Assembly (NCBI GenBank): GCA_025765615.1
Contig: JAIVFJ010000021.1
Location: 1-64,000 of the forward strand
Direction: 5' to 3'
DNA from: Zopfochytrium polystomum
Lineage: Eukaryota; Chytridiomycota; Chytridiomycetes; Chytridiales; Chytridiaceae
DNA: 64,000 nt
This document shows positions 11,085 through 19,739 of the stretch, piece by piece. Positions within the stretch are counted from its first letter, which is position 1; every line of letters begins with the position of its first letter. The notes under the pieces are model-generated. The model worked only from the letters and a program-made list of their open reading frames with translations. It had not been told where the DNA came from and did not search any database. A program made the position numbers and the translations under genes.

Positions 11085-11220
11085 TTGAAACTTGGGACGC
11101 CTGAAACCAATCACCCCCCCTCACAACGCTCTCTCTCGCTCACTCACTCGGCCCTCCCCATTCCCCTTCACAGTTCCCTCGAAAGCGCCCTCAAACCAAA
11201 AAAAAAAGAAATAAAAAACG

Positions 11221-11757
11221 ATGCTCGCGCGTTTCTCGATCCGCTGGCTCCTCGCGGCCGCCCTGCTCGTTCTCGCTCTCCAGCTTATCGTCGGCAGCCA
11301 CCATGCCCTCGCGCGACCCGCCCCAGATGAGGATTACCATCCCAGCAACAACAACGGCGACTTGTGAGTACCCCTCCCCCACCGACTTCTCCCCCGCCCC
11401 CGCCCGCTGCAACACACATCCCCTCCCCGCCTCCACCCCCCAACCAGATGAAGCAAAACACACCCAGCAAAAAGATTCTAAACGCTCCACTCACCCTCCC
11501 ACCTGGGCCCCCCCACCCCCATTCCTTCACCCCCCCATGTATCTTTCCTTTCTCCTCCGCCCATCATCAGCACGCGCGAAGAAAAAATCGTCCGCGCAGA
11601 GACGCGCAACATGATGAATTCGGCAAAACTGCAAGACATGCTGTTCGACCGGTCCAAGGACAAGGAGAACGAGAACAAGAGGCGGAGGAAGGAGAAAGCG
11701 GAGGCGAAGAAGGAGGAGGAGAAGGCGCACCGGAAGGCGGGCGGGCGAGGGAAGTAG
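11221..11757 (+). CDS. small secreted or membrane-anchored protein with charged C-terminus, copy 1
   Basis: Two exons, 11221-11363 and 11571-11757, with a phase 2 GT-AG intron of 207 bases; product 109 residues. Residues 1-31 look like a signal peptide or signal anchor (MLARFSIRW, then LLAAALLVLALQLIVGS). The rest is hydrophilic, ending in a Lys/Arg/Glu-rich stretch that could form a single charged helix (KRRRKEKAEAKKEEEKA). I recognise no family. The paralogue at 21,424-21,960 has the same structure, with only three amino-acid differences noted (NSA versus KSE, and H versus Q near the C-terminus). Conservation of both intact frames favours a real gene. AATAAA at 11,809 is a plausible polyadenylation signal. 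Confidence 0.8.
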
Positions 11758-12055
11758 GGCGAGGGAAGTAGCCTTGACACGGGGAAAAAAAAGAGGAAAA
11801 CCCCAAGCAATAAAAGTTTGTTGGGGAACTGGTTTTTTTTTCTTTTATGGCAAAGAACTACCCATGGTGCAGCGCGCGGCCTCTTCCTCCACCCTCTCCC
11901 TACCATGACACATGACCCTTGGATGGCACGACCGTCTATTTTATTATAGATGAGAATCAAACACACGAGAGAACGAATCAAAGGGATTTTCCATTTTCCA
12001 CATTCTAAAAAAAAAAAAAAAAATAAATGCTGCAAACCCACAATCAGGGTTAGGG

Positions 12056-12156
12056 GGGTATTGTGGTGGTTGGCGAGCTTTGTCCTCGGTGTCCCCCCAC
12101 CTCACACATGCGCACACATGCGTTTCCGTGCCGTGACGAAAAACGAGAGGGAGGGG

Positions 12157-12194
<38 letters not shown>

Positions 12195-12755
12195 ACAGGG
12201 GTCGTCCCATCTGGAGATTTGGCCCCATTGCGCCGGCGGGTCGCGTGCGCGCGCGGGCCGATCCAAAGTCGCTGCGTGCTTTCGCGTTTGCGGCGGACGG
12301 CCTAAGTTTTGGTGATGTTGCCCCTTAGAGCTCGGTTCAAATGGACCGCCATCGCCATCGCCATCAAAAAAAATAAAATAAAATAAAATAAAAATTCAGG
12401 GAGGGCTGGTTCAAGTGCGACGCACAACCTCCACCGCCATCGCCACCTTTGTTTGTGTTATTTTTTCCTTCCATACATGAGAAGATGACAAAGAAGCGCT
12501 CATCTACATCACACACCGTGGCCAGCAAAGCCCTTCCAGCAGCTCAAGATGCTGATCCAACTCCAGTGGCCTCCGCTGTGACTGCAGTAGTCAATTCTGC
12601 ATCCAGGATGAAGCCAACCGTTCCCTGCGCCCTGTGGATCATGCCTACCTATGGTTGTGCGGAAATGGTCTTCGTAGTGGCCCATCTTCTGGGGGTCAAG
12701 TACACACTGGCTCCTATCTGAACGCGCCTTCTGACACTTGATGCGCTTGGCCTCC
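12056..12755. other. intergenic, GA microsatellite and short ORF upstream of retrotransposon
   Basis: It holds a (GA)n tract near 12,159-12,191 and an AAAAT repeat near 12,370-12,392. An open frame with an ATG at 12,485 (79 residues) shows no recognisable domain. The retrotransposon inserted at 12,755. Confidence 0.4.
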
Positions 12756-12774
12756 TGTTATGAATCACCCTCTG

Positions 12775-12882
12775 GAAACCTCTGGAACCTTCTAGAACAT
12801 TCCTTCATGGAACCTTCTGGAACCTTCTGGAACCTTCTAGAACATTCCTTCATGGAACCTTGTGGAACCTTCTGGAACCTTC
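12775..12882 (+). promoter_or_regulatory. heat-shock-element-like array in LTR U3
   Basis: I count ten GAA and eight TTC triplets alternating as nGAAnnTTCnnGAAn, all in one 5-base register over 108 bases. GAA starts at 12775, 12785, 12795, 12810, 12820, 12830, 12840, 12855, 12865 and 12875. TTC starts at 12790, 12800, 12815, 12825, 12835, 12845, 12870 and 12880. The canonical heat shock factor site is inverted nGAAn pentamers in exactly this register. Function in this fungus is inferred from the consensus. Confidence 0.75.
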
Positions 12883-12947
12883 TTTGCTTTCCTGACTTGT
12901 CTTGTTGTCATTGGTATCATTGGTATCATTGTATTACTAATTGCTCT

Positions 12948-12960
12948 TTCTGGAACTTTC
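12948..12960 (+). promoter_or_regulatory. promoter-proximal heat-shock-element-like site
   Basis: TTC-nn-GAA-nn-TTC, a perfect three-pentamer site, 33 bases upstream of the TATA box of the LTR. It is repeated identically in the 3' LTR. Confidence 0.65.
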
Positions 12961-12992
12961 TTGGAGTCTTGACAAGGAACACTCTCAAAAGG

Positions 12993-12999
12993 TATAAAA
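12993..12999 (+). promoter_or_regulatory. LTR TATA box
   Basis: TATAAAA, 35 bases before the segment complementary to the primer-binding site. It is intact in the copies at 42,478-42,728 and 42,971-43,358 and mutated in the copy at 2959-3267. Confidence 0.8.
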
Positions 13000-13110
13000 G
13001 GGGGATGGGGGACCTGTCCCATCCCTCAAGTGAATTATTGTTTCCAATACAATCATCACTCCTCTCAGTTCCTTGTCTGCCTTGTCCTGTCCTGCCATGT
13101 TCCTGACATC

Positions 13111-13121
13111 ATAATTCACTT
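13111..13121 (+). promoter_or_regulatory. self-complementary primer-binding site of the retrotransposon
   Basis: ATAATTCACTT begins 2 bases after the 5' LTR and is the exact 11-base reverse complement of LTR bases 13,028-13,038, which lie at the predicted transcript 5' end. The sequence directly after the LTR does not start with the usual TGG of a tRNA-primed site. This matches the self-priming design known for Tf1, where the first 11 bases of the mRNA anneal to the binding site. Confidence 0.75.
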
Positions 13122-13148
13122 CACCCTCTCCCACTACTCTCTGCCATC

Positions 13149-14072
13149 ATGTCTGACCCAAACAACACCTTCCCTGATGCAACTGCCTTCCAAGCCTTGA
13201 TGGACCAATTACAAGCCCTCTCAAGACAGACACACCAACTTCAAGAACAAGTCCTTCACCAGCAGCACCAGCTTCAACAACAACTTCACCAACAAGAACA
13301 TCAAGCTCTTCTCCTGCCCCAAGCGAACCAAGCAAGAGAGCCCAAGGTTCCCAGCCCTGACAAGTTCACTGGGCTGGCCAAAGACCTCAGGAACTTTATG
13401 GCCAATGTGGAGAATGTCATCCTTCTCCAACCTTCAAGATTCCCCAGTGAGCAAGTCAAGGTTCTTTTCACAAGCACCCTCCTGTCTGGTCAAGCTCAAT
13501 CATGGTACAGATCTCTCCCAAGCACACCCACCACCCTGCAAGAGCTCTGGGAGGGGCTGGAAGCTACCTTTGGTGACCCCTACGCATCTTGGACAGCAAG
13601 ATCCAAGCTCAAGCATATCAAGCAAGGAAAGCAATCTTGTGTGGCCTACACCAACCAATTCAAGCAACTAGCCAGAGACTCTGGATACAATGATGCAGCT
13701 CTGATGGAGCTGTACCATGATGGTCTCCATGAGTCCATCCAAGACATGCTCTCCCAGTCTCTGCACATCCCTGAGACCTTGGAAGAGTACATTCTCCTTG
13801 CCATCAAGATTGACAACAGACTCTACTCCAAGAGGCTGAAGCAAAGACAAGCAGGAACTACATCAAGACCTACCCCAGTCCCTCAAGCTCTTACAGTTCC
13901 TGAACCCATGCAAGTGGATGCAGTTGAGACACTTCCTAAGGGTCCTCTGAGCCAAGAGGAGAAAACAAGGAGGGCCCAGCAGGGACTGTGTTTCTACTGT
14001 GGCTCCAAGGAGCATGCTGTCAAGGACTGCCCAAGGAAGAAGCACCCAAACTCCCAGGTCCAGGCTCACTGA
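13149..14072 (+). CDS. gag: retrotransposon Gag with CCHC zinc knuckle
   Basis: 307 residues from the first ATG after the LTR. The N-terminal third is Gln-rich and probably coiled (repeated LQ/HQQ). The middle is a typical Ty3-type capsid domain (for example a W-Y-R-S-L-P segment and a YTNQFKQLARDSGY-like helix). The C-terminus has one CX2CX4HX4C knuckle (CFYCGSKEHAVKDC) for RNA binding. Gag would build cytoplasmic virus-like particles. It overlaps pol by up to 133 bases in the -1 frame and ends in TGA at 14,070. Confidence 0.93.
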   Translation: MSDPNNTFPDATAFQALMDQLQALSRQTHQLQEQVLHQQHQLQQQLHQQEHQALLLPQANQAREPKVPSPDKFTGLAKDLRNFMANVENVILLQPSRFPSEQVKVLFTSTLLSGQAQSWYRSLPSTPTTLQELWEGLEATFGDPYASWTARSKLKHIKQGKQSCVAYTNQFKQLARDSGYNDAALMELYHDGLHESIQDMLSQSLHIPETLEEYILLAIKIDNRLYSKRLKQRQAGTTSRPTPVPQALTVPEPMQVDAVETLPKGPLSQEEKTRRAQQGLCFYCGSKEHAVKDCPRKKHPNSQVQAH

Positions 14073-17000
14073 GGGGCAATTCCCTGGACCCTCCTCCAAG
14101 CTGCCCCTGTTTCATCACCACCACCAGCACCACAAACACCTCAGATTCCAAGCCCCACCAACTCACCATGGATGTCAAGATTCAACTCTCACCCAAGTCA
14201 ACCATCACAACCAAGGCCCTTATAGACTCTGGATCATCCTGCAACATCATTGATGCCACCCTTGCCAAGTCTTGTGCCATTCCTACGATCAAGAAATCCA
14301 CACCCCTCAAGGTCCACTTTGCCAATCATGCTCTGTTCAAGGAAATCAGCCATGAAACCAAGCTAAACCTCCACATCCAAGACTTTCCACCATCCATGGT
14401 CAACCTGGAAGTATTGGATCTTGGCTCACCCACATTCTCTGTCATCCTGGGATTACCATGGCTGCAAGCCCAGAACCCTGCCATTGATTGGGTCACTGGT
14501 CAAGTCCAACCTCCACCAATCGGAACAGTCACCCAAAACTCAAGTCAAGCCCCCAAGTCTCATGCTCTCAAGCCCTTGATTCAAGATTCACAGCCAGCCA
14601 AGACTCAAGTTCCACAGTTCACAGTTCACAGTCAAGATTCAAGTAGAGCTCATAGAGCTCACAGTCATGGCCATGACTCTTGTTCACAGAACCCACAGTC
14701 AAAGATTCAAGTACCACAGTTCACAGTCCACATTCAAGATTCAAGTTCCACAGCTCACAGTCTTTGCCAAGAACAGAACTCTCAGTCAAAGATTCAAGAA
14801 TCACAGTTCCCAGTCAAGAATTCAAGCCCCACTGCTGAGGAGCACGACAACCTGGACCCATCAGACCTCTTGCTGGCATCCAAGCTACCAAAAGAATATC
14901 TCCCTTATGCTGATGTGTTTTCCAAGACCAAGGCAGACCTGCTACCAGCTCAGAGGCCTTATGACTGTGAAATCCCACTCAAGGATGAAACTTGCAGCCC
15001 ACCTTTCAAGCCACTGTACCACCTCTCTCCACCAGAAGCCAAGGCCCTCCAAGAATACATTGAAGAAATGCTGAACAAGGGATTCATCCAACCTTCCAAG
15101 TCACCAGCTGGAGCTCCCATCTTTTTTGTCAAGAAGAAGGATGGGGGACTGAGACCCTGTGTGGACTACAGAGATCTCAATGAGATGACAGTCAAGAACC
15201 GCTATCCACTGCCTCTCATCTCTGAATTACTGGACAAACTGAGCCATGCAAGGATATTTTCCAAGATTGACCTCAGAGGTGCCTACAATTTGGTCAGAAT
15301 TAAGCCCCAGGATCAATGGAAGACTGCCTTCAGATGCAAATACGGTCACTTTGAGTACTTGGTTATGCCCTTTGGACTTACCAATGCTCCAGCTATTTTC
15401 CAAGGCATGATGAATGACATCTTCAGGGATATTCTGGACCTTTTTGTCATTGTCTACCTGGATGATATCCTGGTATTTTCATCTGACACTGCAAGCCATA
15501 TGGGACATGTCAAGACTGTCTTGGAGAGACTCAGACAGCATCACCTCTATGCAAAGCTGGAGAAGTGTGAATTCCACAAGACCTCCATTGAGTTTTTGGG
15601 GTTCATTGTGTCTGACAAAGGGATCTCCATGGCACCAGACAAGATCCAAACTATTCTTGAATGGAAGGCTCCAAATTCCATCAAGGATGTTCAAAGCTTC
15701 CTTGGATTTTGCAACTTCTACAGAACCTTCATTGCCAACTATTCTGCCATAGCCAAGCCTCTCACTGATCTCACCAAGAAGACCACCAAGTTTGAATGGA
15801 CCCCAGCAGCAGAGCAAGCCTGGCTAGCTCTTAAGACAGCAACCACAAGTGCACCACTCCTTAAGCATGTGGATCCCTTGCTTCCCTTCACCTTGGAAAC
15901 TGATGCCTCAGACTATGCCCTTGGCGCTGTTCTGTCCCAGCCAAGCTCTCAGGACCCCTCTGCTCCTCTGCACCCAGTGGCATATTACTCCAGGAAGCTG
16001 AACAGTGCTGAGTGTAACTACACAGTCCATGACAAGGAGTTGCTTGCAATTGTGGAAGCATTCAAATTCTGGAGACACTACTTGGCTGGTTCTAAAGGCA
16101 TCTCTGTCTATTCTGATCACAAGAACCTCACCTTCTTCAGGGCAAGGAGGTTGCTCAAGCAGAGGCATGCCAGGTGGGCTGAACTGCTCTCTGAGTATGA
16201 CTTTAAGCTGTGCTATTCTCCTGGTCACCTTAACACTGTGGCTGATGCCCTGTCAAGAAGAACAGACCTTGCACCTGAAGGGGGAGATGGTTTCACCCCA
16301 CCATCCAAGACACACCTTTCATTGCTTCCTGACAGTGTGTGGGCCCATGCTATTTCCAAGGACCCCAAGCCTCACAAGATTCAAATCAGCCAAGAAGAGG
16401 AAAAACTTGAGATACTCAAGACAAGGCATGATGCAGCAACAGCTGGACACTCAGGAGAGCACAAGACATATGAGCTTGTTTCCAGAGACTTCTACTGGCC
16501 AGGCATGAGGAAGTACATCAAGAACTATGTCAGCAGCTGTGAAACCTGTCAAAGAAACAAATCCAGCAGACACAAGCCCTATGGACTTCTGGAGCCCCTC
16601 CCAATTGCCATCAGCCCTTGGTCATCAATATCCATGGACTTCATTGTGAAACTGCCCCCATCCCATGGATTTGACTCTATCCTTGTTGTCATCTGCAGAA
16701 GGACAAAGTTGGCCCATTTCATCCCCTGCACTGAGAATATAGATGCACAAGGAACAGCAGACCTGTTTTTGCAGCACATATTCAGGCTCCATGGGCTGCC
16801 TCAGTCAATCGTCAGTGACAGAGGACCACAGTTCAGATCTCAATTTTGGAAAGCACTCACAGCAGCCCTTGGAATCAAGTCTCAACTGTCAACTGCTTAT
16901 CACCCTCAGACTGATGGACAAACAGAAAGAACAAACCAGACTCTGGAGCAGTATTTGAGGTGCTATGTCAGCTATCAACAGGATGATTGGCCCACCCTCC

Positions 17001-17707
17001 TTCCACTGGCAGAATTTGCTCTCAACAATTCTCTCCACTCAAGCACCCAGCTATCTCCTTTCTTTGCAACCTATGGCTTCAATCCAAGAGGAGATCTTCT
17101 GGGACAAGAGACCCTATCCAATGTCCAGGCTCCTGCTGCGGCTTCACACTTACATAAGCTTAAGATCATCAACTCCTTCCTGGACTCCACCCTGAAGCAA
17201 GCCCAAGAAGATGCCTCAAGATTTGCCAACACTCACAGAATGGACCATGACCTTGCTGTGGGTCAGCAAGTTTGGCTTCTGAGGAAGAACTTGCAGACCA
17301 AAAGACCAAGTCCCAAGCTAGACAACCTCAAGTTGGGTCCTTTCAAGATCTTGGAGCAAATCAATCCAGTCACCTTCAAGCTGGATCTCCCTGCATCCAT
17401 GAAGATCCACCCAGTTTTCCATGTCAGCCTTTTAGAGAAGTTTGTGGCCAATTCCATTCCAGGCAGAGTTGTTCCTCCTCCTCCTCCAGTTGAGGTAGAA
17501 GGTGAAGAGGAATTTGAGGTTGAACAAATCTTGGATGCCAAGTGGTTTGGAAGAACACTCAAGTTCCTTGTTAAGTGGAGAGGTTACTCAGATGCTGACA
17601 ACACCTGGGAGCCTGAGTCAAACCTCACTCACTGCCAAGACCTTCTGCTCGAGTTTAAGACCAGGTACCCCACCAAGTTGCAGAAGAGGCCTAAAAGGGG
17701 GAGATGA
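13940..17707 (+). CDS. pol: retrotransposon Pol: protease, RT, RNase H, integrase, chromodomain
   Basis: The frame opens after a TAA at 13,937 and runs to TGA at 17,705, directly against the 3' LTR. It is in the -1 frame to gag, so a frameshift or reinitiation is needed; I see no canonical slippery heptamer in the overlap. Protease: DSG at 14,225. Reverse transcriptase: FVKKKDGG... to YLDD at 15,455. RNase H: ETDAS at about 15,900. Integrase: HHCC zinc site about 16,426-16,560, then catalytic Asp 16,637, Asp 16,817 and Glu 16,925, with 35 residues between the last two. Chromodomain at about 17,505-17,665 (VEQILDAK..., then FLVKWRGY...NTWEP) probably targets chromatin marks. A repeated Ser/Gln-rich linker (14,560-14,830) separates protease and reverse transcriptase. 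No stops or frameshifts were seen. Confidence 0.95.
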   Translation, partial: GSSEPRGENKEGPAGTVFLLWLQGACCQGLPKEEAPKLPGPGSLRGNSLDPPPSCPCFITTTSTTNTSDSKPHQLTMDVKIQLSPKSTITTKALIDSGSSCNIIDATLAKSCAIPTIKKSTPLKVHFANHALFKEISHETKLNLHIQDFPPSMVNLEVLDLGSPTFSVILGLPWLQAQNPAIDWVTGQVQPPPIGTVTQNSSQAPKSHALKPLIQDSQPAKTQVPQFTVHSQDSSRAHRAHSHGHDSCSQNPQSKIQVPQFTVHIQDSSSTAHSLCQEQNSQSKIQESQFPVKNSSPTAEEHDNLDPSDLLLASKLPKEYLPYADVFSKTKADLLPAQRPYDCEIPLKDETCSPPFKPLYHLSPPEAKALQEYIEEMLNKGFIQPSKSPAGAPIFFVKKKDGGLRPCVDYRDLNEMTVKNRYPLPLISELLDKLSHARIFSKIDLRGAYNLVRIKPQDQWKTAFRCKYGHFEYLVMPFGLTNAPAIFQGMMNDIFRDILDLFVIVYLDDILVFSSDTASHMGHVKTVLERLRQHHLYAKLEKCEFHKTSIEFLGFIVSDKGISMAPDKIQTILEWKAPNSIKDVQSFLGFCNFYRTFIANYSAIAKPLTDLTKKTTKFEWTPAAEQAWLALKTATTSAPLLKHVDPLLPFTLETDASDYALGAVLSQPSSQDPSAPLHPVAYYSRKLNSAECNYTVHDKELLAIVEAFKFWRHYLAGSKGISVYSDHKNLTFFRARRLLKQRHARWAELLSEYDFKLCYSPGHLNTVADALSRRTDLAPEGGDGFTPPSKTHLSLLPDSVWAHAISKDPKPHKIQISQEEEKLEILKTRHDAATAGHSGEHKTYELVSRDFYWPGMRKYIKNYVSSCETCQRNKSSRHKPYGLLEPLPIAISPWSSISMDFIVKLPPSHGFDSILVVICRRTKLAHFIPCTENIDAQGTADLFLQHIFRLHGLPQSIVSDRGPQFRSQFWKALTAALGIKSQLSTAYHPQTDGQTERTNQTLEQYLRCYVSYQQDDWPTLLPLAEFALNNSLHSSTQLSPFFATYGFNPRGDLLGQETLSNVQAPAAASHLHKLKIINSFLDSTLKQAQEDASRFANTHRMDHDLAVGQQVWLLRKNLQTKRPSPKLDNLKLGPFKILEQINPVTFKLDLPASMKIHPVFHVSLLEKFVANSIPGRVVPPPPPVEVEGEEEFEVEQILDAKWFGRTLKFLVKWRGYSDADNTWEPESNLTHCQDLLLEFKTRYPTKLQKRPKRGR
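17693..17704 (+). promoter_or_regulatory. polypurine tract
   Basis: AAAAGGGGGAGA ends three bases before the 3' LTR and primes plus-strand DNA synthesis in LTR elements. It also encodes the last residues of Pol; only the TGA stop separates it from the LTR. Confidence 0.8.
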
Positions 17708-18060
17708 TGTTATGAATCACCCTCTGGAAACCTCTGGAACCTTCTAGAACATTCCTTCATGGAACCTTCTGGAACCTTCTGGAACCTTCTAGAACATTCC
17801 TTCATGGAACCTTGTGGAACCTTCTGGAACCTTCTTTGCTTTCCTGACTTGTCTTGTTGTCATTGGTATCATTGGTATCATTGTATTACTAATTGCTCTT
17901 TCTGGAACTTTCTTGGAGTCTTGACAAGGAACACTCTCAAAAGGTATAAAAGGGGGATGGGGGACCTGTCCCATCCCTCAAGTGAATTATTGTTTCCAAT
18001 ACAATCATCACTCCTCTCAGTTCCTTGTCTGCCTTGTCCTGTCCTGCCATGTTCCTGACA
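17708..18060 (+). repeat. 3' LTR
   Basis: 353 bp, no difference seen from the 5' LTR by eye. It is followed by the CCTCC target-site duplication. Confidence 0.97.
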
Positions 18061-18105
18061 CCTCCCCAGCAAAGTCGAGCACAGCAGAGTCCTGAACAGC
18101 TGAAT

Positions 18106-19728
18106 CCTAACCCTATCTCCTCAAGAAATTTATTATCTACTACAACTGTTTTGGTGATCGAATCCACCCTCACCGGCCCAATGATGAAGTGGAAACAACA
18201 GTTAGAGACCTGCTTCTAGGCCCGAATACGCCGAGTGTGGGCGTGAGGGAAAAAAGGGCGAACCTTGAAAAAACCCACACTAACACCCAACGAGGAACAG
18301 CCACAAACGGAAACTATGAGGCCCGACCCCCCCCCCGAAGGGGGGGGGTGGGAATGCGTAGGGCACCCCCTCAACGAGGGGGGCCAAATCGAAGAAAGAA
18401 AAGCGTATGTCGAAGGGTAATGCAAAATTCGAAGAAAAAGCAGGGATCGAAGAAGAAGCAAAGATCGAAGAGAAAGCAAAGACCTAACGCCCTATCCGAA
18501 GCGAAGAGGGGGGCCAAATCGAACAGGCAAAAGCGTAACTCGAAAAATGAGCACCGCACGAAGGAAAAGCAAAGGAACGAAGAGGATGCGAAAATCGATG
18601 AAAAAGCAAAGCCAAAAACTAAAAGCAGAAGGAAAACCAATCGAAGGCTAGGAGTGGCGCCGCAAGGCGCCGCCTGCAGCCGAAAAACCGAGGGGCGGAG
18701 CACCAGGAACCGCCCCATCCATCCGGAGTGGGTGACGCCAGAGGCGCCGACCTGACCGAAACGCGAAGGGTGACGCCCTGAGGCGCCTTCCCAACCGAGG
18801 GGGCGGCGCCCCGAGGCGCCGCCCCAACTGAAGGGCGGCGCCTCGCGGCGCCGCCCCGACCCGACGGGTGGCGCCCCGCGAGGCGCCGCCCCGACCCGAC
18901 GGGTGGCGCCCCGCGAGGCGCCGCCCAGAACCGAGGGGTGGCGCCCCGTGGCGCCGCCCCAGCCGAAGGGTTGCGCCCCGCGAGGCGCCCCAATTCCAAA
19001 GGATGGCGCCCCAAGGCGCCGCACAGCCGAAGGGCGGCGCCGCCAGGCGCCGCCCCAATCCGATGAGCGGCGCCGCCAGGCGCCGCCAAAATGCTAAATC
19101 GAAGAAGACCGTGACAAGGCAGGAAGGATCGGGAGGGGGGACTCAACCCCCTCTCGATCGTACCCGCGAAGTACGAGATCCGTGCGTAAAGCGGGGGGTA
19201 GCGGACTACCCCGCGCAGATCGAAGGGGAAGGGGAAGGGCGCCCAAGCGCCTGCGCGACGGGGGCAAGGGAGGAACGTCGCACTACAACCAAACCAGCAA
19301 CACACGGCTTGCCCACCCTCTCACCTTCGCATCCCGGTACTCTATTTCCCAGGCCGAGCGGGGGGAACGCGTCCCATGCGGGAGGTCTGGGGTGAGCTGC
19401 GGGGCGTCGGGCTCGCCAGCCCGACGGCGTCGCACCGAGGGGGGGATCGTGGGTCCAACGATCATAGAGCGTCCTGCTACTGCTAATTTCGCAGGCCAGC
19501 CAGGGGGATTGCATCCCACGCTTACGACTCGTCCTTCCCAGCGCTGCGATCGCTCGCAGCGCTGCGGATCCCGCTGCACGCCGGCAAGCGAGATCCACAC
19601 CACCCGCCGCCGCCGTCGAAGGCGGCTGCGTCGGCGGCGGCGGCGGCCTCGCGGACGCCGCCAATCGCCACCCCCAAAAATTGCAAAGTTTTTCCTCCCC
19701 TAACCCTATCTTTTCAACGGGATTTATT
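18106..19728. other. GC-rich block bounded by a short imperfect direct repeat
   Basis: A motif beginning CCTAACCCTATCT and ending TTTATT occurs at 18,106-18,134 and 19,699-19,728 in the same orientation. Between them lies the hairpin minisatellite (about 18,383-19,090) and a further GC-rich part (19,100-19,690) with two related stem-forming blocks near 19,350 and 19,490. No gene is recognised. It may be one inserted or amplified element. Confidence 0.4.
18383..19090. repeat. CGAAG-anchored tandem array with GGCGCC hairpin units
   Basis: From about 18,383 to 18,650 the sequence is a loose array of roughly 18-20-base units starting CGAAG and rich in AAAGCA. From about 18,768 to 19,090 it becomes ten units of 31-34 bases. 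Each starts with a CGAAGGG-like motif and contains two GGCGCC-type palindromes a few bases apart, so each unit can fold into a GC-rich stem. Open frames on both strands here are by-products of the repeat. Confidence 0.75.
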
Positions 19729-19739
19729 CGCTCCAACCT

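Larger units (their letters stand above)
10778..12055 (+). repeat. segmental duplication, copy 1
   Basis: Bases about 10,778-12,055 align with 21,013-22,245 in the same orientation. The match covers promoter, both exons, intron and 3' flank of a small secreted-protein gene. It is closest across the gene body and looser upstream. The two copies lie about 10.2 kb apart and bracket the retrotransposon and the hairpin minisatellite. Confidence 0.9.
12756..13108 (+). repeat. 5' LTR
   Basis: It begins TGTTATGAATC and ends TTCCTGACA. U3 carries an array of alternating GAA and TTC triplets (12,775-12,882), a second TTC-GAA-TTC cluster (12,948-12,960) and TATAAAA at 12,993-12,999. The transcript start is predicted near 13,028. 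Confidence 0.97.
12756..18060 (+). mobile_element. intact Ty3/Gypsy chromovirus LTR retrotransposon (5,305 bp)
   Basis: Two 353-bp LTRs (12,756-13,108 and 17,708-18,060) that I read as identical flank uninterrupted gag and pol frames. The element is bounded by a perfect 5-bp target-site duplication CCTCC (12,751-12,755 and 18,061-18,065). LTRs have TG...CA ends. Pol order is protease, reverse transcriptase, RNase H, integrase, chromodomain, which defines a chromovirus. Identical LTRs and open frames imply very recent insertion and possible activity. Base composition is clearly less GC-rich than the surrounding gene islands. The polypurine tract overlaps the end of pol. Confidence 0.97.

Noticed and set aside
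12775..12882. Tandem GGAACCTTCT units resembling a CRISPR or satellite array
   Set aside because: They lie in an LTR U3, lack distinct spacers, and keep the 5-base heat-shock register; a CRISPR array is not expected in this genome.
18371..19305. Minus-strand ORFs with repeated GRHPLG-like peptide
   Set aside because: The peptide repeat is a translation of the GGCGCC hairpin minisatellite; frames on both strands are open for the same reason.
19130..19690. rRNA or other structural RNA fragment
   Set aside because: Stem-forming GC-rich blocks are present, but I could match no conserved rRNA, snRNA or RNase P core.
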